DNA of 64,000 nt from Punica granatum (Eukaryota; Streptophyta; Magnoliopsida; Myrtales; Lythraceae), in the NCBI RefSeq assembly GCF_007655135.1, contig NC_045128.1, forward strand, positions 558,001 through 622,000, given 5' to 3'. Of this stretch, positions 24,331 to 40,006 are shown piece by piece (position 1 is the first letter of the stretch; every line of letters starts with the position of its first letter). The notes under the pieces were generated by a model. That model made no database searches, was not told the origin of the DNA, and saw nothing but the letters and a program-made list of their open reading frames with translations. The position numbers and the translations under genes are program-made.

Positions 24331-25392
24331 TCAGGCTGCTGCCTCAAACTGCCGCAACATATCGCAGTGTGGAGTTTCCGTCACAAAACCCCACTGCCGC
24401 CTCTGGATCTCGTACCTACAATTCTGTGCAAGTATCGAGACATAATCCCTCTCAATCTTCCCTTCGAGCCCCACTCTCTCCATACTACCCGGGGGATAAT
24501 CCTGCTCAAACTTTCTGGACTTGACATAATAATTTACCCCCTTTTGAGTCGTGAACTTGTACTCATAAGGATAAGATCGTGACAAAGCATAAACCGGCTC
24601 TGAAGAGGGTAGGAAATTCAGCAGCAGAATCAAGAGCACAGGGAGCAACTGAATAAGCATCCTCAAATTGAACCCACCAGACCCATTATCCCCATTCCTC
24701 TGCCCCATCCCCGTCCCGAAAGAGTATGTTCGATATTGGGTAGTGGCAGGGTGCATCCCCCCAAAGAAGAAGTTCCTAAATATCTCATCCGCATCAAAAT
24801 CAGCTTCATAAAACCCATTGAACCCTTGTGCAGGGCCCCGTCTCGCAGCACGCTGCTCATAAACGGGATCTTCTGAGCCAGTAAGGTCGTATTTTTTACG
24901 GCTCTCATTGTTGCTCAGGCACTGGAAAGCCCTAGAGACAGCCTTGAAGGCTTCCTCTGCCCCGGGGGCCTTGTTCTTATCGGGGTGAACCTTCAGTGAC
25001 AGCTTCCTGTAAGCCTTCTTCACATCCTCCTCCGCGCAGCTCTTCTCCAGCCCCAATATCTCGTAGTAATCCTTCTTCTTCTTAATTTGCCTCACAATCG
25101 TGATCTGCTCCTCAGTGTACGCCGTCGAGGAGGACGAAGACGAAGATGGACCGTTCGATTGAGCACGGTGCCGGATAGAGGGTTGATCCGACGGCGGCGG
25201 GGGGTTGGAATTCGCCTCAGGCTTAGCACCGGGTCCCTGATCAAGTTTGGAGAGGAGATCGTCGACGGGCAAGCTAGGGTCGAGACGGCGAGCCTTGGTG
25301 AGGAATTTCAGGGCACGGGCCCGATCCCCGACGTCGAGGGCGTCCTTCCCGATTTTGAGGCACTTGATCGCATCATCTTTGTTCCCTTCCAT
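24331..25392 (-). CDS. ER membrane-type J-domain protein (DnaJ with DUF1977; DNAJB12/B14-like)
   Basis: An intronless 353-residue frame. Residues 1-50 form a helical region ([29 protein letters not shown]) found in this subfamily. The J domain covers about 107-171 with the HPD tripeptide at 136-138, which stimulates Hsp70 ATPase. A Gly/Asn-rich linker precedes one hydrophobic segment at about 243-262 ([15 protein letters not shown]). The C-terminal DUF1977 region includes [17 protein letters not shown]. Human DNAJB12/B14 and Arabidopsis proteins of the AtJ49 type have this layout and sit in the ER membrane with the J domain facing the cytosol, acting in quality control of membrane proteins. 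Localisation here is inferred from the single membrane segment. The reading frame is intact. Confidence 0.9.
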   Translation of the reverse strand: MEGNKDDAIKCLKIGKDALDVGDRARALKFLTKARRLDPSLPVDDLLSKLDQGPGAKPEANSNPPPPSDQPSIRHRAQSNGPSSSSSSSTAYTEEQITIVRQIKKKKDYYEILGLEKSCAEEDVKKAYRKLSLKVHPDKNKAPGAEEAFKAVSRAFQCLSNNESRKKYDLTGSEDPVYEQRAARRGPAQGFNGFYEADFDADEIFRNFFFGGMHPATTQYRTYSFGTGMGQRNGDNGSGGFNLRMLIQLLPVLLILLLNFLPSSEPVYALSRSYPYEYKFTTQKGVNYYVKSRKFEQDYPPGSMERVGLEGKIERDYVSILAQNCRYEIQRRQWGFVTETPHCDMLRQFEAAA

Positions 25393-25882
25393 GGAAGCTG
25401 GAACAAAACAGCCGATTCAAAACGAAGATATAAGAAACCCTAAAAAAGCAGAAACGGGCGATCAGCAATTCAGATCGAGAGCAGCTCAAGATTACGAAGA
25501 AAGGCCATATATTGGAAATGAAGATGAGAGATTCGAGGAGATCAGAGAATCGGACTTTGCCTGATGATGAGAACAGAGACGGCTCGGGGATCGGGGGACG
25601 GGAGGGTTTTGGGTCGGTCTTCTCTTCCAAAGGAGGAAAATGCCTACGCCCCACTAAAGAGAGAGGGCCGGCAATTCTGCTACCCCAGATGGGGTCATGG
25701 TGAAGGTGAGAAGATGGACTACCGAGTCACGCGAATGTTCGGGTGCTTCTTGGTATACGCCAAGCACTTGCCCCCTCCACCGTTGATCTGCGCGGGACCC
25801 TACCTCGCCCGCCTTGTTCCTTTTCCTAGCCATCGATCATGTCTCTCACGACTCATTGGACCATGATACATTTTTTTAAAGG
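25393..25882. other. Leader and promoter region of the J-protein gene
   Basis: GC-richer than its surroundings and without a supported gene. It lies upstream of the minus-strand J-protein start codon and therefore probably holds its 5' UTR and promoter. Confidence 0.4.
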
Positions 25883-26171
25883 TAGATTATCACGGTTACC
25901 ATTCACTTATTTATTAGCAATTATTTTTGTCTCTGATATTTTTGCCATCAATTAGCTCAAAACGTTAACATTCCGTCTAACATTTATACCCTTCTATGAC
26001 GGAAAAGTGATGGATCACATAACGTCGTCCATGAATTTTTCGTCACAGAAATTAACGGAATGGTATAAATATTAGACGGAATGTCAACGTTTGGGGCTAA
26101 TTGATGACAAAAATATATCAAGGGCAAAAACGGTTGCTAATGAATAAGTGGAGGGCGATAGTAATAGTCTA
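25883..26171. mobile_element. MITE with long inverted repeats (foldback element)
   Basis: The left arm (25883 to about 25995) and the right arm (about 26060-26171) are inverted copies of each other over about 105 bp. Both contain, read inwards, TTATTTATTAGCAA-type sequence, a CATCAATTAG segment, and ACATTCCGTCTAA followed by ATTTATACC. The loop between them is about 65 bp. There is no coding capacity. The superfamily cannot be named with certainty because no clear target duplication is visible. Confidence 0.75.
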
Positions 26172-26836
26172 TTATTTTTTTATGATAAAAAAATGCATAA
26201 ACTGAAAATCAAGTATCGATTATAGCCTAAAATCATTTTTATTTTAATCTAATCTATGTTTTCCTATTAGGAAGGAACACAACCAAATATTTTGCATCGA
26301 ATTGTCCATCTCTGACGTTCTATTCTATTTACCTATTAGGTACATGGGTTTCTCCCATAAACCCGAACAAACACCTAGCGATGATCATACGCATTCTTTC
26401 CATTAAATTCCTTCACAATAATACCATATAAAAAGAAGCTTTAACAATTTTGGATCATCAAAATGGAAGTTCTAGAATAAGATAAGATACTTATCAATAT
26501 CAACAATAGTGATACTGTATTTAAAACATTCATTAAAAAAAAAAAGATACTTTACAAAAAATGAAGGGACAGTTCAAAACAAAAATCAATAGGTTCGGAC
26601 AGAGATATCGGACCGGTTACATCATTGAAATTTCTGTTTAGAAAACAGTAAGCATTTCCAATCCAAATAGACATAAAAGTGTAACTCTACTTCCGTCCCC
26701 TCAACCTATCTATACTCAGATTTCACCAATCACCCGCCACAAACATCAACATACTGTGACAATATCTCACAAGTCACCCACGAGCCTCAAAACAACAAAA
26801 GCCTGAAACAGTGAGAGCATTTATCTTTCCTCGACC
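26172..26836. other. 3' flank of the DEAD-box gene
   Basis: AT-rich sequence without a gene. The part next to 26837 is the likely 3' UTR of the minus-strand helicase gene. Confidence 0.4.
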
Positions 26837-30066
<3,230 letters not shown>

Positions 30067-32446
30067 TGTTACGTTGTCAGTAAAGATGAGCTGCTGCTTC
30101 TTCTCCTCCTCCTTCTTCTTCTTCTTCTTCTTCTTCTTCGTATAGAGAGAGATAAACAGAGTGTGTGTGTGAGCTGGTTTCTGAAAATGCGGGGCTCCCC
30201 GTTATATAGGAAAGGGGACTACTCGATCCATCGTCTTAATTAATCCCCTCTGCAAGGCAATGAGAGAGGAAGGAGCAGCTGGTAAAAAAGCTTCGGAAGG
30301 AAGGGAAAGGTCATTTCCAAGAGAAAGAGGGCCCCTGCCTGCCCTATGGGGCTAGCCTCGATTACATTACGGGCATCTAATCAATGCTATGGACGATACG
30401 ATACCGTCGCTCATTGAAACTCAATCGGTATAAATTTTCCTGAAAATTTGTTCCCCAAAACTTTTTACTAAATATTTGTATGATATCACGTGCGTGGTAC
30501 GAGTTCATTATCGTATACATAATTAATATTTTTTATGAGAACTATTCACATTATTAACAATAATTTTTCTTATTAGTAAAAAAGTAATTGATTAACTTGA
30601 AACTCTAAACAATAATCTTCAATAATATTAGCCTAAATAAAAATGATTAAATAAAAATTTTGTAACTAATTTTCTTATAAAATATGAATTATATTTCTTG
30701 ATCTTCCTAATTATGAAAAATGATTACTTCTTATTATGAAAAATAACTAATTTACTTCTTGTAATGAAAAATAATCCATAATAAATATAGGCCTATTAAT
30801 TGTTTGTAGGAGTCAATTTTACTATATATATGGATACGGATGGATATAGATATGGATTATATATCGATTAATGATCGATATATTGATTTATTGTGGATAT
30901 TCAATTCATATTTTTACTAAATCACAAATTTATTTTTGCTCTAAAAACATTGTTTTGTGAGATTCTAATTTCTAAGTTTCAAGTATTAGTTTTTTTTCAA
31001 TGAATCATAAGCTTATAGAATTTGTGATGCGTTTTAATTTTTCAAATAACCTTAATTCCATTAAATTAGACACTTATGACAATATTTATCTTTTTTGAAA
31101 ATTACATAAATAAAAATTAATTATTTCTTTTACTGTCCTATCTCTGTTATCATAAAGTCACATGACTTATTTAGATTTTTTAAATAAAAAACTTTCTTTT
31201 AAGTCATTTAATTAATTAATTAATTAAATATCCCATTGATAATTTGAACAATTTAAATTTATTTTTTATGTTTATGAAATTATGCATTTATCATTTATAT
31301 AGACCAACTTCTAATTAATATACATATATATATATAATCTACGTATTATATTCTATTTAGAAACCGATATTTATGTTTATTATTACTTCTTATAAGATAA
31401 TTTTCTAAAATATATTACTCCGAGGAGCTTTCTCATATGTATTTTACTATATATATAGATAAATAGAAAAATGAATACTATAACTAAAATATATTTTATA
31501 ATTATATAAATAATCTCAAATTATATAATGTCTTCGACCTTAAATAAAAAATTAAGATAGAGGCTAAAGCAATGGAAACATATAATTTTTTGTATTTATT
31601 TTTCAAATTTAATAAAAATAATTGATAAACAAAGTAAATTGATATTTCTAACCCTATTAAATATAGGCCTATAAATTGCTTGTATTCAATTTTACTATAT
31701 ATACGGATTTGGATGGATACAGATATGGACGGACTCCTAATATTTTACTGAAAATTCAAATTAAAAGGAATTTTTTCCATGAATAAATGTACTAATACTA
31801 ATTAATTAGGTATCATCAATTAGTAATTGTACTGCCATGTAATGGTATAATTTTCAATGATAATGTTTCAAATTTGCCAATATGTATATATATGTATTTT
31901 AATTAACTTGTACATGACTGCAGCTATACTCATACAATGTTTTCTAATTTTCTTGGTAATTGTTTATTTTTCTGTAATATAATAATTAAAATTCTGATGA
32001 AATTTTAGCCATGTGGGATAACGTTTTTTAGTACCCTTAAACTTAAATTTTAAACGTGTAATTTTTTTTAAAATTGAATAATATTTTTCTCAAAAATAAT
32101 TTGAGCGAGTTGTATGGAATAATAATTTTTAACTCTAAAAATTTAAATTAGAATTAAAACTCATCAGTTGATTGAATCGAATATTTTCGTCCTCTTTTTT
32201 AATTTGATTAATTCAAGCACCTTTTTTTTTGGGAAAACAAATTTAATAAGTTAAAATAGTTAAACAAATGTATTATTCACTTTATATTATTAACTAGGAC
32301 AATGTCCGTGACAACGTCGTAGGTCGGAGTAAGGTTGTTTGGCAAGTAAGAATGGCATGTTTGATCCAATTTTCAGAAATTTATTACAATCTAATGCTCA
32401 ATGTGATAAACTCATGAATTTCATGCAATTATTGATATGGAATGAA
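30067..32446. other. Helicase promoter and AT-rich intergenic DNA
   Basis: 30067-30400 holds the leader and promoter of the helicase gene. From 30400 the sequence is very AT-rich without genes. At 32296-32330 the minus strand reads like a degraded Helitron 3' terminus (short hairpin, then CTAGT). No other defined element is seen. Confidence 0.45.
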
Positions 32447-34761
32447 TCTATATATAATATATAATGCCAATATGACGAGAGAGAATGAATGTGATTTCGC
32501 CAAGTGTTACTCTTGGCTTTACCAGAATCTGTCATTTGTCACTTTTGACTTCTTTAAATCCTATCACGTGGCATCACTCTCAACCATTATTAATGCAAAC
32601 AAATTGATCTCTAGGTGGCATCTTCTATACCTTCTTTAATACAAGAATTAATGGATTTCAAAATTAGTACACCACATGAATAAATATTTTTGTAAATTCA
32701 ATTTTTTGATTATTTTTATTTTCCAATATTCGATTTAACAAGTAAATCGATATTGACGACAATATCTAAAAAAAATTTGCCAACATCAAATATGTTCAAA
32801 GATTAAAAAAATATAATACAAATAAATTGATTGAAGAATTCGTATAATTAAGGAATAAATATAATCTTTTCAAATTCAATTAATTAATTTTTTTCTTTTC
32901 CAATTTCCAATGTTAAAAATGCTTGATTACATTCTTGAAACCGTAATTAGAATATTTAAAGGCTATTACAAATTTTATGTTAATATTAAATCCACTCATA
33001 AATAAAAAGTGATGCTTATAAATTTATTTATTAACAAAGGATATTTAAATATTCTTGAAATCAAATTTAATTATTCAATTTAGAAAGGGAATTGAAATAT
33101 TTTTCAAAATTTTCAACGCAAGTAATTTTACTTACATTATTGAAATAGCACGGACCTAAGAAAAAAATAATACAAGTAAATTAATATAGGAATTTGTACA
33201 ATTTAGAAATAAATATATCTTTTCAAATTTGATTAATTAGAATTGGTTTATTTTTTCATTTTTCATTTCCAAAAATGCTTAATTATACTCTTGAAATCGT
33301 AATTGGATTATTTAGTTCAAAAATGATGTTAAAATACTTTTTAAAATTTTTTCACCTAAGTAATTACTTGCAAAATTGAAATTGTAAGGGATTTTGGAAT
33401 ATTCAGTAACCATTACATGTTCTGTATTAATATTAATTGCACTTGGAAATAAAAATGATGCTGAAAAGAATTGATTTCTTTAGAAGTTTATAAAACGAAT
33501 GGAATAAATTTAGTTTCGATGTTTATTAATTTTAATTAAATTTGAAACATTTAAATTCGATGAGTGATTTACTTTTCCGTGAGCTAAGAGTGATCTATTT
33601 TTGTTTCTAATTTTCAATTCCACGAGCTTAAACATATTCTTGAAATTGAATTTAATTTTAAAATTTAAAAAGGATATTGAAATAATTTTCAAAAATTTAT
33701 ACGCAAGTAATTTCACTTACATTATTGAAATCGCTAGGACCTTTAAAAAATCATACAAATAAATTGCTCTAAGAATTCATGCAATTTATAAATAAATATA
33801 TATATATATATATATATATCTTTTCAAATTCAATTAATTAGAATTAGTTTCTTTTTGCAATTTCCAATTCTACAAATGCTTAATTATATTCTTGAAATCG
33901 TAATTGGATTATTTAGTTCAAAAAGAATGTTGAACACCTTTTAAAAACTTTCCACGCAAGTAATTACTTACAAAATTAATTGTAATTACAAGGATTTTTG
34001 GAATATTCAATAACCATTACATGTTTTATATCAATATTTATTTTTAATTTAGAAATAAAAATGATGTTATGAGAATTGATTTCTTTTTTTTGCGTTAACC
34101 CTGATATCCGTAAACTCAATTAAGCCTGACTAATCCAGTCAAGCGAGGTCAGCCCACTACGAAATAAAACTCTTTCAGCGTGAATTTTCTACATTCACAT
34201 GAACTTGAATCCGAGACCTTATTTAAGTGGAATAAGAGCGAAACCGCTTAAACTAATCCACGTTGGTTAAGAGAATTGATTTCTTTAGAAGTTCGTAAAA
34301 CGAATTGAATAAATTTAGTTTCCATTTTTATTAAACTTACTTAAAGTTGAAAAGTTCATTTCTACGAGTGATTTACTTTTTAGTTAGTTACGAGTGATTT
34401 ACTTTTTAGTTAGCTACAAGTAATTTATTTTAATACAAAAGATATATATCCAAATATCTTCTACGATATCGATATTGAAAAGGTTTAATTATTACCTTAA
34501 TTTTAATTAAATAAATGTTGTTCATGTTTTTATTAATCTTATCTATAAAATATATAACTTACTACTTTTAAATAAATGATATAGTTTCTTATGTATATAT
34601 GATAAATTTAACAATTTTATTTATTGTTATTATGACCATTATCAAAGAGTTAATTCTATAACTATAAGCTAATTAATATTTTTAAAGACACATTATAATA
34701 AAAATATACAAATTTCTACTATGATAAGCAATCGCGCGCAACGTGTGAGTGAAATGGCTAG
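32447..34761 (+). mobile_element. Non-autonomous Helitron
   Basis: The element starts TCTATATATAATATATAATG after a host A (32446) and ends in CTAG before a host T (34762). The end is preceded by a small hairpin (CGCGCGCAACGTGTG), the arrangement expected for Helitrons, which insert between A and T without target duplication. It is 2315 bp, AT-rich and non-coding, with internal repeats: the block with TCTTTTCAAATTCAATTAAT occurs near 32875, 33229 and 33820, and the block with AGAATTGATTTCTTTAGAAG near 33469 and 34272. A SINE is inserted at 34087-34270. Related sequence in reverse orientation is found at 36908-39278. Confidence 0.7.
34087..34270 (-). mobile_element. SINE inserted in the Helitron, with 16-bp target duplication
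   Basis: The 184-bp insert is flanked by direct repeats GAGAATTGATTTCTTT (34071-34086 and 34271-34286). The homologous internal repeat of the Helitron near 33469 has this sequence once, uninterrupted: the empty site. On the minus strand the insert begins AACCAACGTGG, has an A box (TAGTTTAAGCGG, at 34244-34255 on the plus strand) and a weak B box, and ends in a run of A. This is the structure of a tRNA-derived SINE. No coding capacity. Confidence 0.85.
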
Positions 34762-36009
34762 TTTTAATTAAAAGCATGATCTATAGTGATAGAGATCTAT
34801 TACATATGCGCATATGTATTATATTTATTTATAATTTATTTTTTGAATCGTGGTACATATTAAAACTTGTATAACATTAAAGTATACCAAAATTGTATTC
34901 AAGGCTAAATATGCAAGAAAAGAAAAGAAAAAGTCCTTTGATTTCTCTTGTACTCTTTATTCATCCCGATCGCTTTGTATCTCCTTCAATTTTCCATTCC
35001 TTTGTTAGTGGCTTTTAAAGCGTTCGTTCTAGTTTCTTTCTTAAAAAAAGTGAACTTGAATATATTTCTTAAATTTGATAGTTTGATACTTTATTTTAGG
35101 ATCCCGTCATTTGGAGCATATTTATGATTTATTAGAGACATCTGCTTAATATGTATTTGATTTGAAAAATTAGATTTTCTTATGGATTTCATTAGCAATG
35201 ATCAAATATCCATTTTGATTTATAATGAAATATGAAAACAATTTACTCATTCTATACCATAAAGTAATTATAATGAAGCTGGATGTTCTATAAAATTAAA
35301 TCATACTGCATTGAACTTAGATCAGATCTGCCATCGTGAATACAATAGTGTTGTGCAGAGAATAATTAATTTCTATACGAAATTTTATTTTAAAAAGTAT
35401 ATATGAGCGTACTATTAATAAATAATCTATTACATCATATAAAGATTCACCGCCCCTTGTGTTACATACATCGTTTTAAATTTCTTTGATTAAACTTTTA
35501 AAAGTTATTTTATCAAAGAAGTTACTCAACTTTACCATTATCTTTTTATATTTTTACATGTATTATTATATTTAGAGGTTAATTCATATAAATCTCAGAA
35601 ATTTTAATAATATTTTTTAGTTAAAAGAGTTTGGGTTTCCGCTTTGATTATATTTAAGAATAGTATGATTATCATCATATTCATTTATATACAACTGTAA
35701 CATATATCTAGATATACACGCGCTCAAGAGACGACATAGATTCTTTAAATTTGAAAATTTCTATCGCATCCATTTACTTACGACTTGTAATATATATGAA
35801 GGTATGCATGCGCGCAATGTACCGTTGGAATTTCTGAAATTTTAATCAATTGATTATTCAATCTTAAGTCAATATTAACAGTCATTAAATTTAATTTATG
35901 TACCTAAATCTCGTGAATTACGCCATCCAGTTGTATTATATATGTATATATGTGAAATTTTGTTTGAACAGAGAAAAGAAGGGGGGGGAAAAGAAAAAAG
36001 AAAAGAGGA

Positions 36010-36100
36010 AGGTTCCGCAGACGAATAGGGGATCGAACCGGGGAAGGCAGAGCATAGCTGCCTTGACCTTACCATTTAAGCTAACATGTGCGAAAGCTTA
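36010..36100 (-). mobile_element. tRNA-derived SINE head or tRNA-like relic
   Basis: On the minus strand an A box (TAGCTTAAATGG, 36083-36072) and a perfect B box (GGTTCGATCCC, 36039-36029) lie at the spacing of a Pol III internal promoter, followed by a pyrimidine-rich tail (35966-36010). It does not fold into a complete tRNA. The A box does not match that of the tRNA-Ser gene in this window. A SINE end or tRNA relic is the best reading. Confidence 0.5.
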
Positions 36101-36469
36101 GGCCCACTGAGTACATATATTTATCTTATAATTTGTGACAAATAAAAAATTGTAAAAGATGTGGGTTTGCTCGAAGTTATAATATATTTTGTCAGAAGTT
36201 GCACAACTTTCAATTCGAATGTTAATACATTTGAGTGTATAGTTAATCCATTGTAACTTCGCCTTATTGATTAACATGTATATCATAGTAGATAAAGTTT
36301 TATAGGTAAACCAATCCAATGTAAAATAAATAATAATACAATGACTAGGGTGAAATCAATCTTTGTAGATGTTATTATTTGCATTAGAGTTTGTCAGGGT
36401 TACATAAAATTTGATGAGTCTAGCCAATAATTATTACTTGTGGGATGGAGGAATTTCATTGAATCGATG

Positions 36470-36640
36470 TTATTATTTTAAAAGTAAAATAAAATTGACA
36501 TAGATCATAAAACAACAAGAATTTAAACTCTAAAAAAGTTTCTTTGAAATTTGGCATTATTATTCTAAAAGTAGAATAAAATTGACATAGATCATAAAAC
36601 GGCAAGAATTAAAGTCAAAAAAAGTTTCTTTAAGAATTAT
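36470..36640. repeat. Tandem duplication, unit about 87 bp
   Basis: Two copies (about 36470-36552 and 36557-36640) share AATAAAATTGACATAGATCA and AAAAAGTTTCTTT, with about ten differences between them. Confidence 0.75.
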
Positions 36641-36907
36641 ATTTTTCACGCAATCATAAGAATTTAAATAAATAATTACTACAGGTATATAGACATTTAT
36701 TAGTTGCAAGTATTTATAGAACGTACTCCAAGCTGAGATTATACACATCAAAGCTCTTTTTTTTTAATGAAATATAATCAAGTTCACATCGGAGATTCGG
36801 TAGGGTCGGTGTGCTGAATTCTATCTCTCATAAATATCTAGGTGGATGAGTCATTCGGGACACGTGGCGATCTTCAATTGCATGGGTAAGGTTACGGTGT
36901 AATGTAA

Positions 36908-39278
36908 CTAGCCATTCCATATGCGCACGCGCGTAAGTGTTATTCATGATAAAAAAATTTATAACTTACAAAGTCTTTAAAAATATTAAAATTTATAATA
37001 GCAGAATTAACTCTTTGATAATCGTCAAAATAATGATAAACAAATAATGTTAAATTTATCGTATTAGATTTGCACTATTAAATACTTAATTTACATTAAA
37101 AAATCTTACTATTCACTTAAAAAGTATTAATTTATATATTTTATAAATAAGATTAGAAAAATCACATGAATAAAATTATCTTAATTAAAGTAATTAATTA
37201 ATATTTTTTAGTTTTTAAAAGAACTCTTAATTTTCAATATCAAAATTGTAGAAGACATTTGCATTTATATCATTTATGCAATAATAAATTACTCATAAAA
37301 CTTAAATATTGCAACTATAAGTAAATATATTACAGGTACATAATTTTAGCTCCCTAATATCTTGTAATGGGAGACCTCGATTCATGTAATAATATTATGC
37401 CAGATCAATAGTTTCATATTCTTGTATTTAGCTTATAGGCCCCAAAAGTAATCAGTAAAAATAATAATAAGAAAGTGAAACAAAAGAATGAGTTTGTTGC
37501 TGCTGTAATGGAAAAGACATGGATAATTGTGCACATTGTTTCGGGTTCGAAACTCTCCATTAAAAATTTTTCTATTTTTTAATTATTTTTCTTATTTATA
37601 TTTTATATATAGTAATTTAGAATACTCTCGCGAGAGTTTGTGATTTTTTTTAAAGAGAAGGCTTCCACATAAGCCTTCTCGATAAATCCTCGATTTGTGC
37701 TTTATTGTCCCTTCACGTTCCCTATCAATATATTTTTCCAAAGCTTTTAATATATTTTAAGTTTGTTATGAGTAATACTTTTAATCAATACGTAGTTCCA
37801 TAAAAATATTCTTATAGGTTGAGTAAGTATTTTTCTTTTACATATTGATGGGATATCGTTTAATCAATTCGGGCTTTTAGACCAATACCCTCATTAATTT
37901 ATATTTCATGTACTTTCATCTGATTATTTGGTCAAAAGCTACTATGATATTAATATATAAGAGTTTCCTCGTGCAAAAAGTTCAAGAAAATTTAAAAAGA
38001 AAAAACACCTTGCAAATTGATAAATTGAAAAATAGAAAAAAGTGCCTATAAATAAATTGAGAAATATAGAAATAAGACGATTATATCTTATATTTTCACA
38101 TTTCTTTCATATTATTTTCTAAGTTATTTCAACATTTTTTTCTTCATATTATTTTTTAGGTTACATTGATTTTTTGTGTGTTATTTTTCAAGTTTTGATT
38201 TCAGAAAGCTCCCCATAATTTGCATAGTTTTATATTTGACTACATAATATTTCATTATATATTTCAATAGTAAATGTTTTCTAAAAGCAATCAACTATTT
38301 GATATATAACTAGCATTCGAAGATCCATTTATTATTATATATTTCATGCCATCTATGGTCCCATTGAAAATGCAAATTACAAAATATTTAATTAAAATCA
38401 TAAAAATGCAAAATTATTTACAAATAAACTACAAATCAATATCAGAATAGTTTTCTCGACTAATTGAATGAATTTACTACAAGTCATCGATTAAATATAT
38501 ATGTAAAATATATTGCACAAAATATTAATAAAAGTATATAAATATAAGCTCGCGCAATACGCAAATAAGCTGGCTAGTTTAATAAAAAGAGAGACTAAAT
38601 TTATTCCATTCATTTAATGAATTTTTAAATAAATAAATTCTTTTACATCATTTTAAATTTTTAAGTATATTTAATATTAACATAGAACTTGTAATGGGTT
38701 TTTAATATTCCAAACCTTCTTACAATTTCAATTATATAAAAAAGCAATTACTTATGGGAAAAATTTTAGAAAAATAAATCCCTATCCTTTTTCAACTGAA
38801 AAAGTCTATTGCAATTTCAAGAATATAATTAAGCATTTGTAGAATTGAAATCTAAAAAAGAAAATAATTATAATTAATCAAATTTTAAAAGCTATACTTA
38901 TCACTAAATTGTATGAACTCTTAGATCAATTCACTTGTATTATTTTTTATATTTTTTTAAGCATATTTAATATTGCTATAGAAATTTTTAAAAGTTCACA
39001 GATAGTGTAGTCAACATAAATTGTTAAATCAAAAATTGAAAAATGAAAATAATTTCAGTAAATTGAATTAATACAAATATATTATCCCTATAAACCAATT
39101 TATTTACTTGTGCGTTAATTATTAATGCATTTAAGAGGGTAGATGAGATTAGTAAAATTTGAGTAAATCTAGACTTGAGGATTTCACACATGGCACTATC
39201 TTGTTAATCCTGAGATGACACACGGTGCATCTTCGTTAATCCTAATTTTTTGTTTTACTATTATATATCATATATAGA
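36908..39278 (-). mobile_element. Helitron copy in reverse orientation, interrupted by a second Helitron
   Basis: On the minus strand the element begins TCTATATATGATATATAATA at 39278 after a host A. It ends with a hairpin (GCGCGTGCGC) and GGCTAG at 36908 before a host T. The segment 36908 to about 37340 is an inverted copy of the 3' part of the Helitron at 32447-34761, and 38580-39000 is an inverted copy of its internal repeats. The middle is occupied by other sequence ending in a plus-strand Helitron terminus at 38577, which I read as a nested insertion. The 5' border of the nested element was not found. Confidence 0.55.
38541..38577 (+). mobile_element. 3' terminus of a nested Helitron
   Basis: A hairpin-like CTCGCGCAATACGCA is followed by AAATAAGCTGGCTAG and a host T at 38578, the terminal layout of the Helitron family at 34761. 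The body must extend leftwards into 37340-38540; its 5' TC end could not be assigned. Confidence 0.55.
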
Positions 39279-39444
39279 TGTGCTAGTCCTAAAAGAGCGG
39301 GCGACCTTTTCTTTTTCTGGAAAAGCTGCTTAATCTTTCTGTATTTTTCAATTTCATCCCCCTTTTTTTTTCATTCTTAACCTTAATGCTACATTTTTTG
39401 TTCGCTTTGGTCATTATGTTCACTTTTCCATTAAAAAAAATTAA

Positions 39445-39485
39445 CTAGAGGATGAACCGCAGATAATGCGTGTACACTCTAATAA
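39445..39485 (-). mobile_element. Extra Helitron 3' end adjoining a complete copy
   Basis: On the minus strand this short segment repeats the terminal 40 bp of the neighbouring Helitron (39486-40006): a GCGTGTAC-type hairpin region, GGTTCATCCT and CTAG before a host T at 39444. Two 3' ends thus lie in tandem, as seen when Helitrons read through or insert next to an older end. Confidence 0.6.
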
Positions 39486-40006
39486 CTAGAGGATGAACCA
39501 CGCGTAATGCGCGTACATTTTAAAAGTAAACTTTTAAGAAATTCTTTCATTTGCTAGCTCTCAGTATTAATCTCGTCATTCTGATTTATTATGTCCATTT
39601 ATTTCGTAAGCTTTTAACCTAAATAATATACATGGCATCCTTTATCAAACAAGAATAATAACAAAATTCCTTATAATTTTGATAAATAAAAAAGAACCCC
39701 ACTCATGAAGAAATAAAAGGAAGGCGCATTCTTTGTTTTTTTTTTTAATGCAATTGCTTGATTAAGGAGACAGAGAAACACGTTGAGAGAAAGTAGGGAT
39801 GTGTGGAAGAGCTAGTGGGCAGTTGTTTTTCAAATGTTGAGAGAAAGTAAGGATGTGTGAAAGAGATAGTGGACAGTTACTTTTCAATGTTACTCTTTTG
39901 GCCTTAATTCAATAGCCATTATTATTTAAATAATAGCAAGTAGGCAATTTTGTCATGTGAAAGTGCGACGGAGCACCTCACTTCTAGCTTTATATATTAG
40001 TTTAGA
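39486..40006 (-). mobile_element. Short non-autonomous Helitron (521 bp)
   Basis: On the minus strand the element begins TCTAAACTAATATATAAAGC at 40006 after a host A. It ends with the hairpin ACGCGCATTACGCGT, GGTTCATCCT and CTAG at 39486 before a host T. It contains two tandem copies of a 55-bp unit (about 39783-39836 and 39838-39890, core GAGAGAAAGTARGGATGTGT). It is non-coding. Confidence 0.72.

Larger units (their letters stand above)
34763..36907. other. AT-rich intergenic DNA
   Basis: No protein-coding gene is visible. It contains the tRNA-like SINE head at 36010-36100 and a tandem duplication at 36470-36640, listed separately. Confidence 0.5.

Noticed and set aside
37631..37640. Palindromic CGCGAGAG-type sequence as a regulatory site
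   Set aside because: Short, isolated in AT-rich DNA, no gene nearby.
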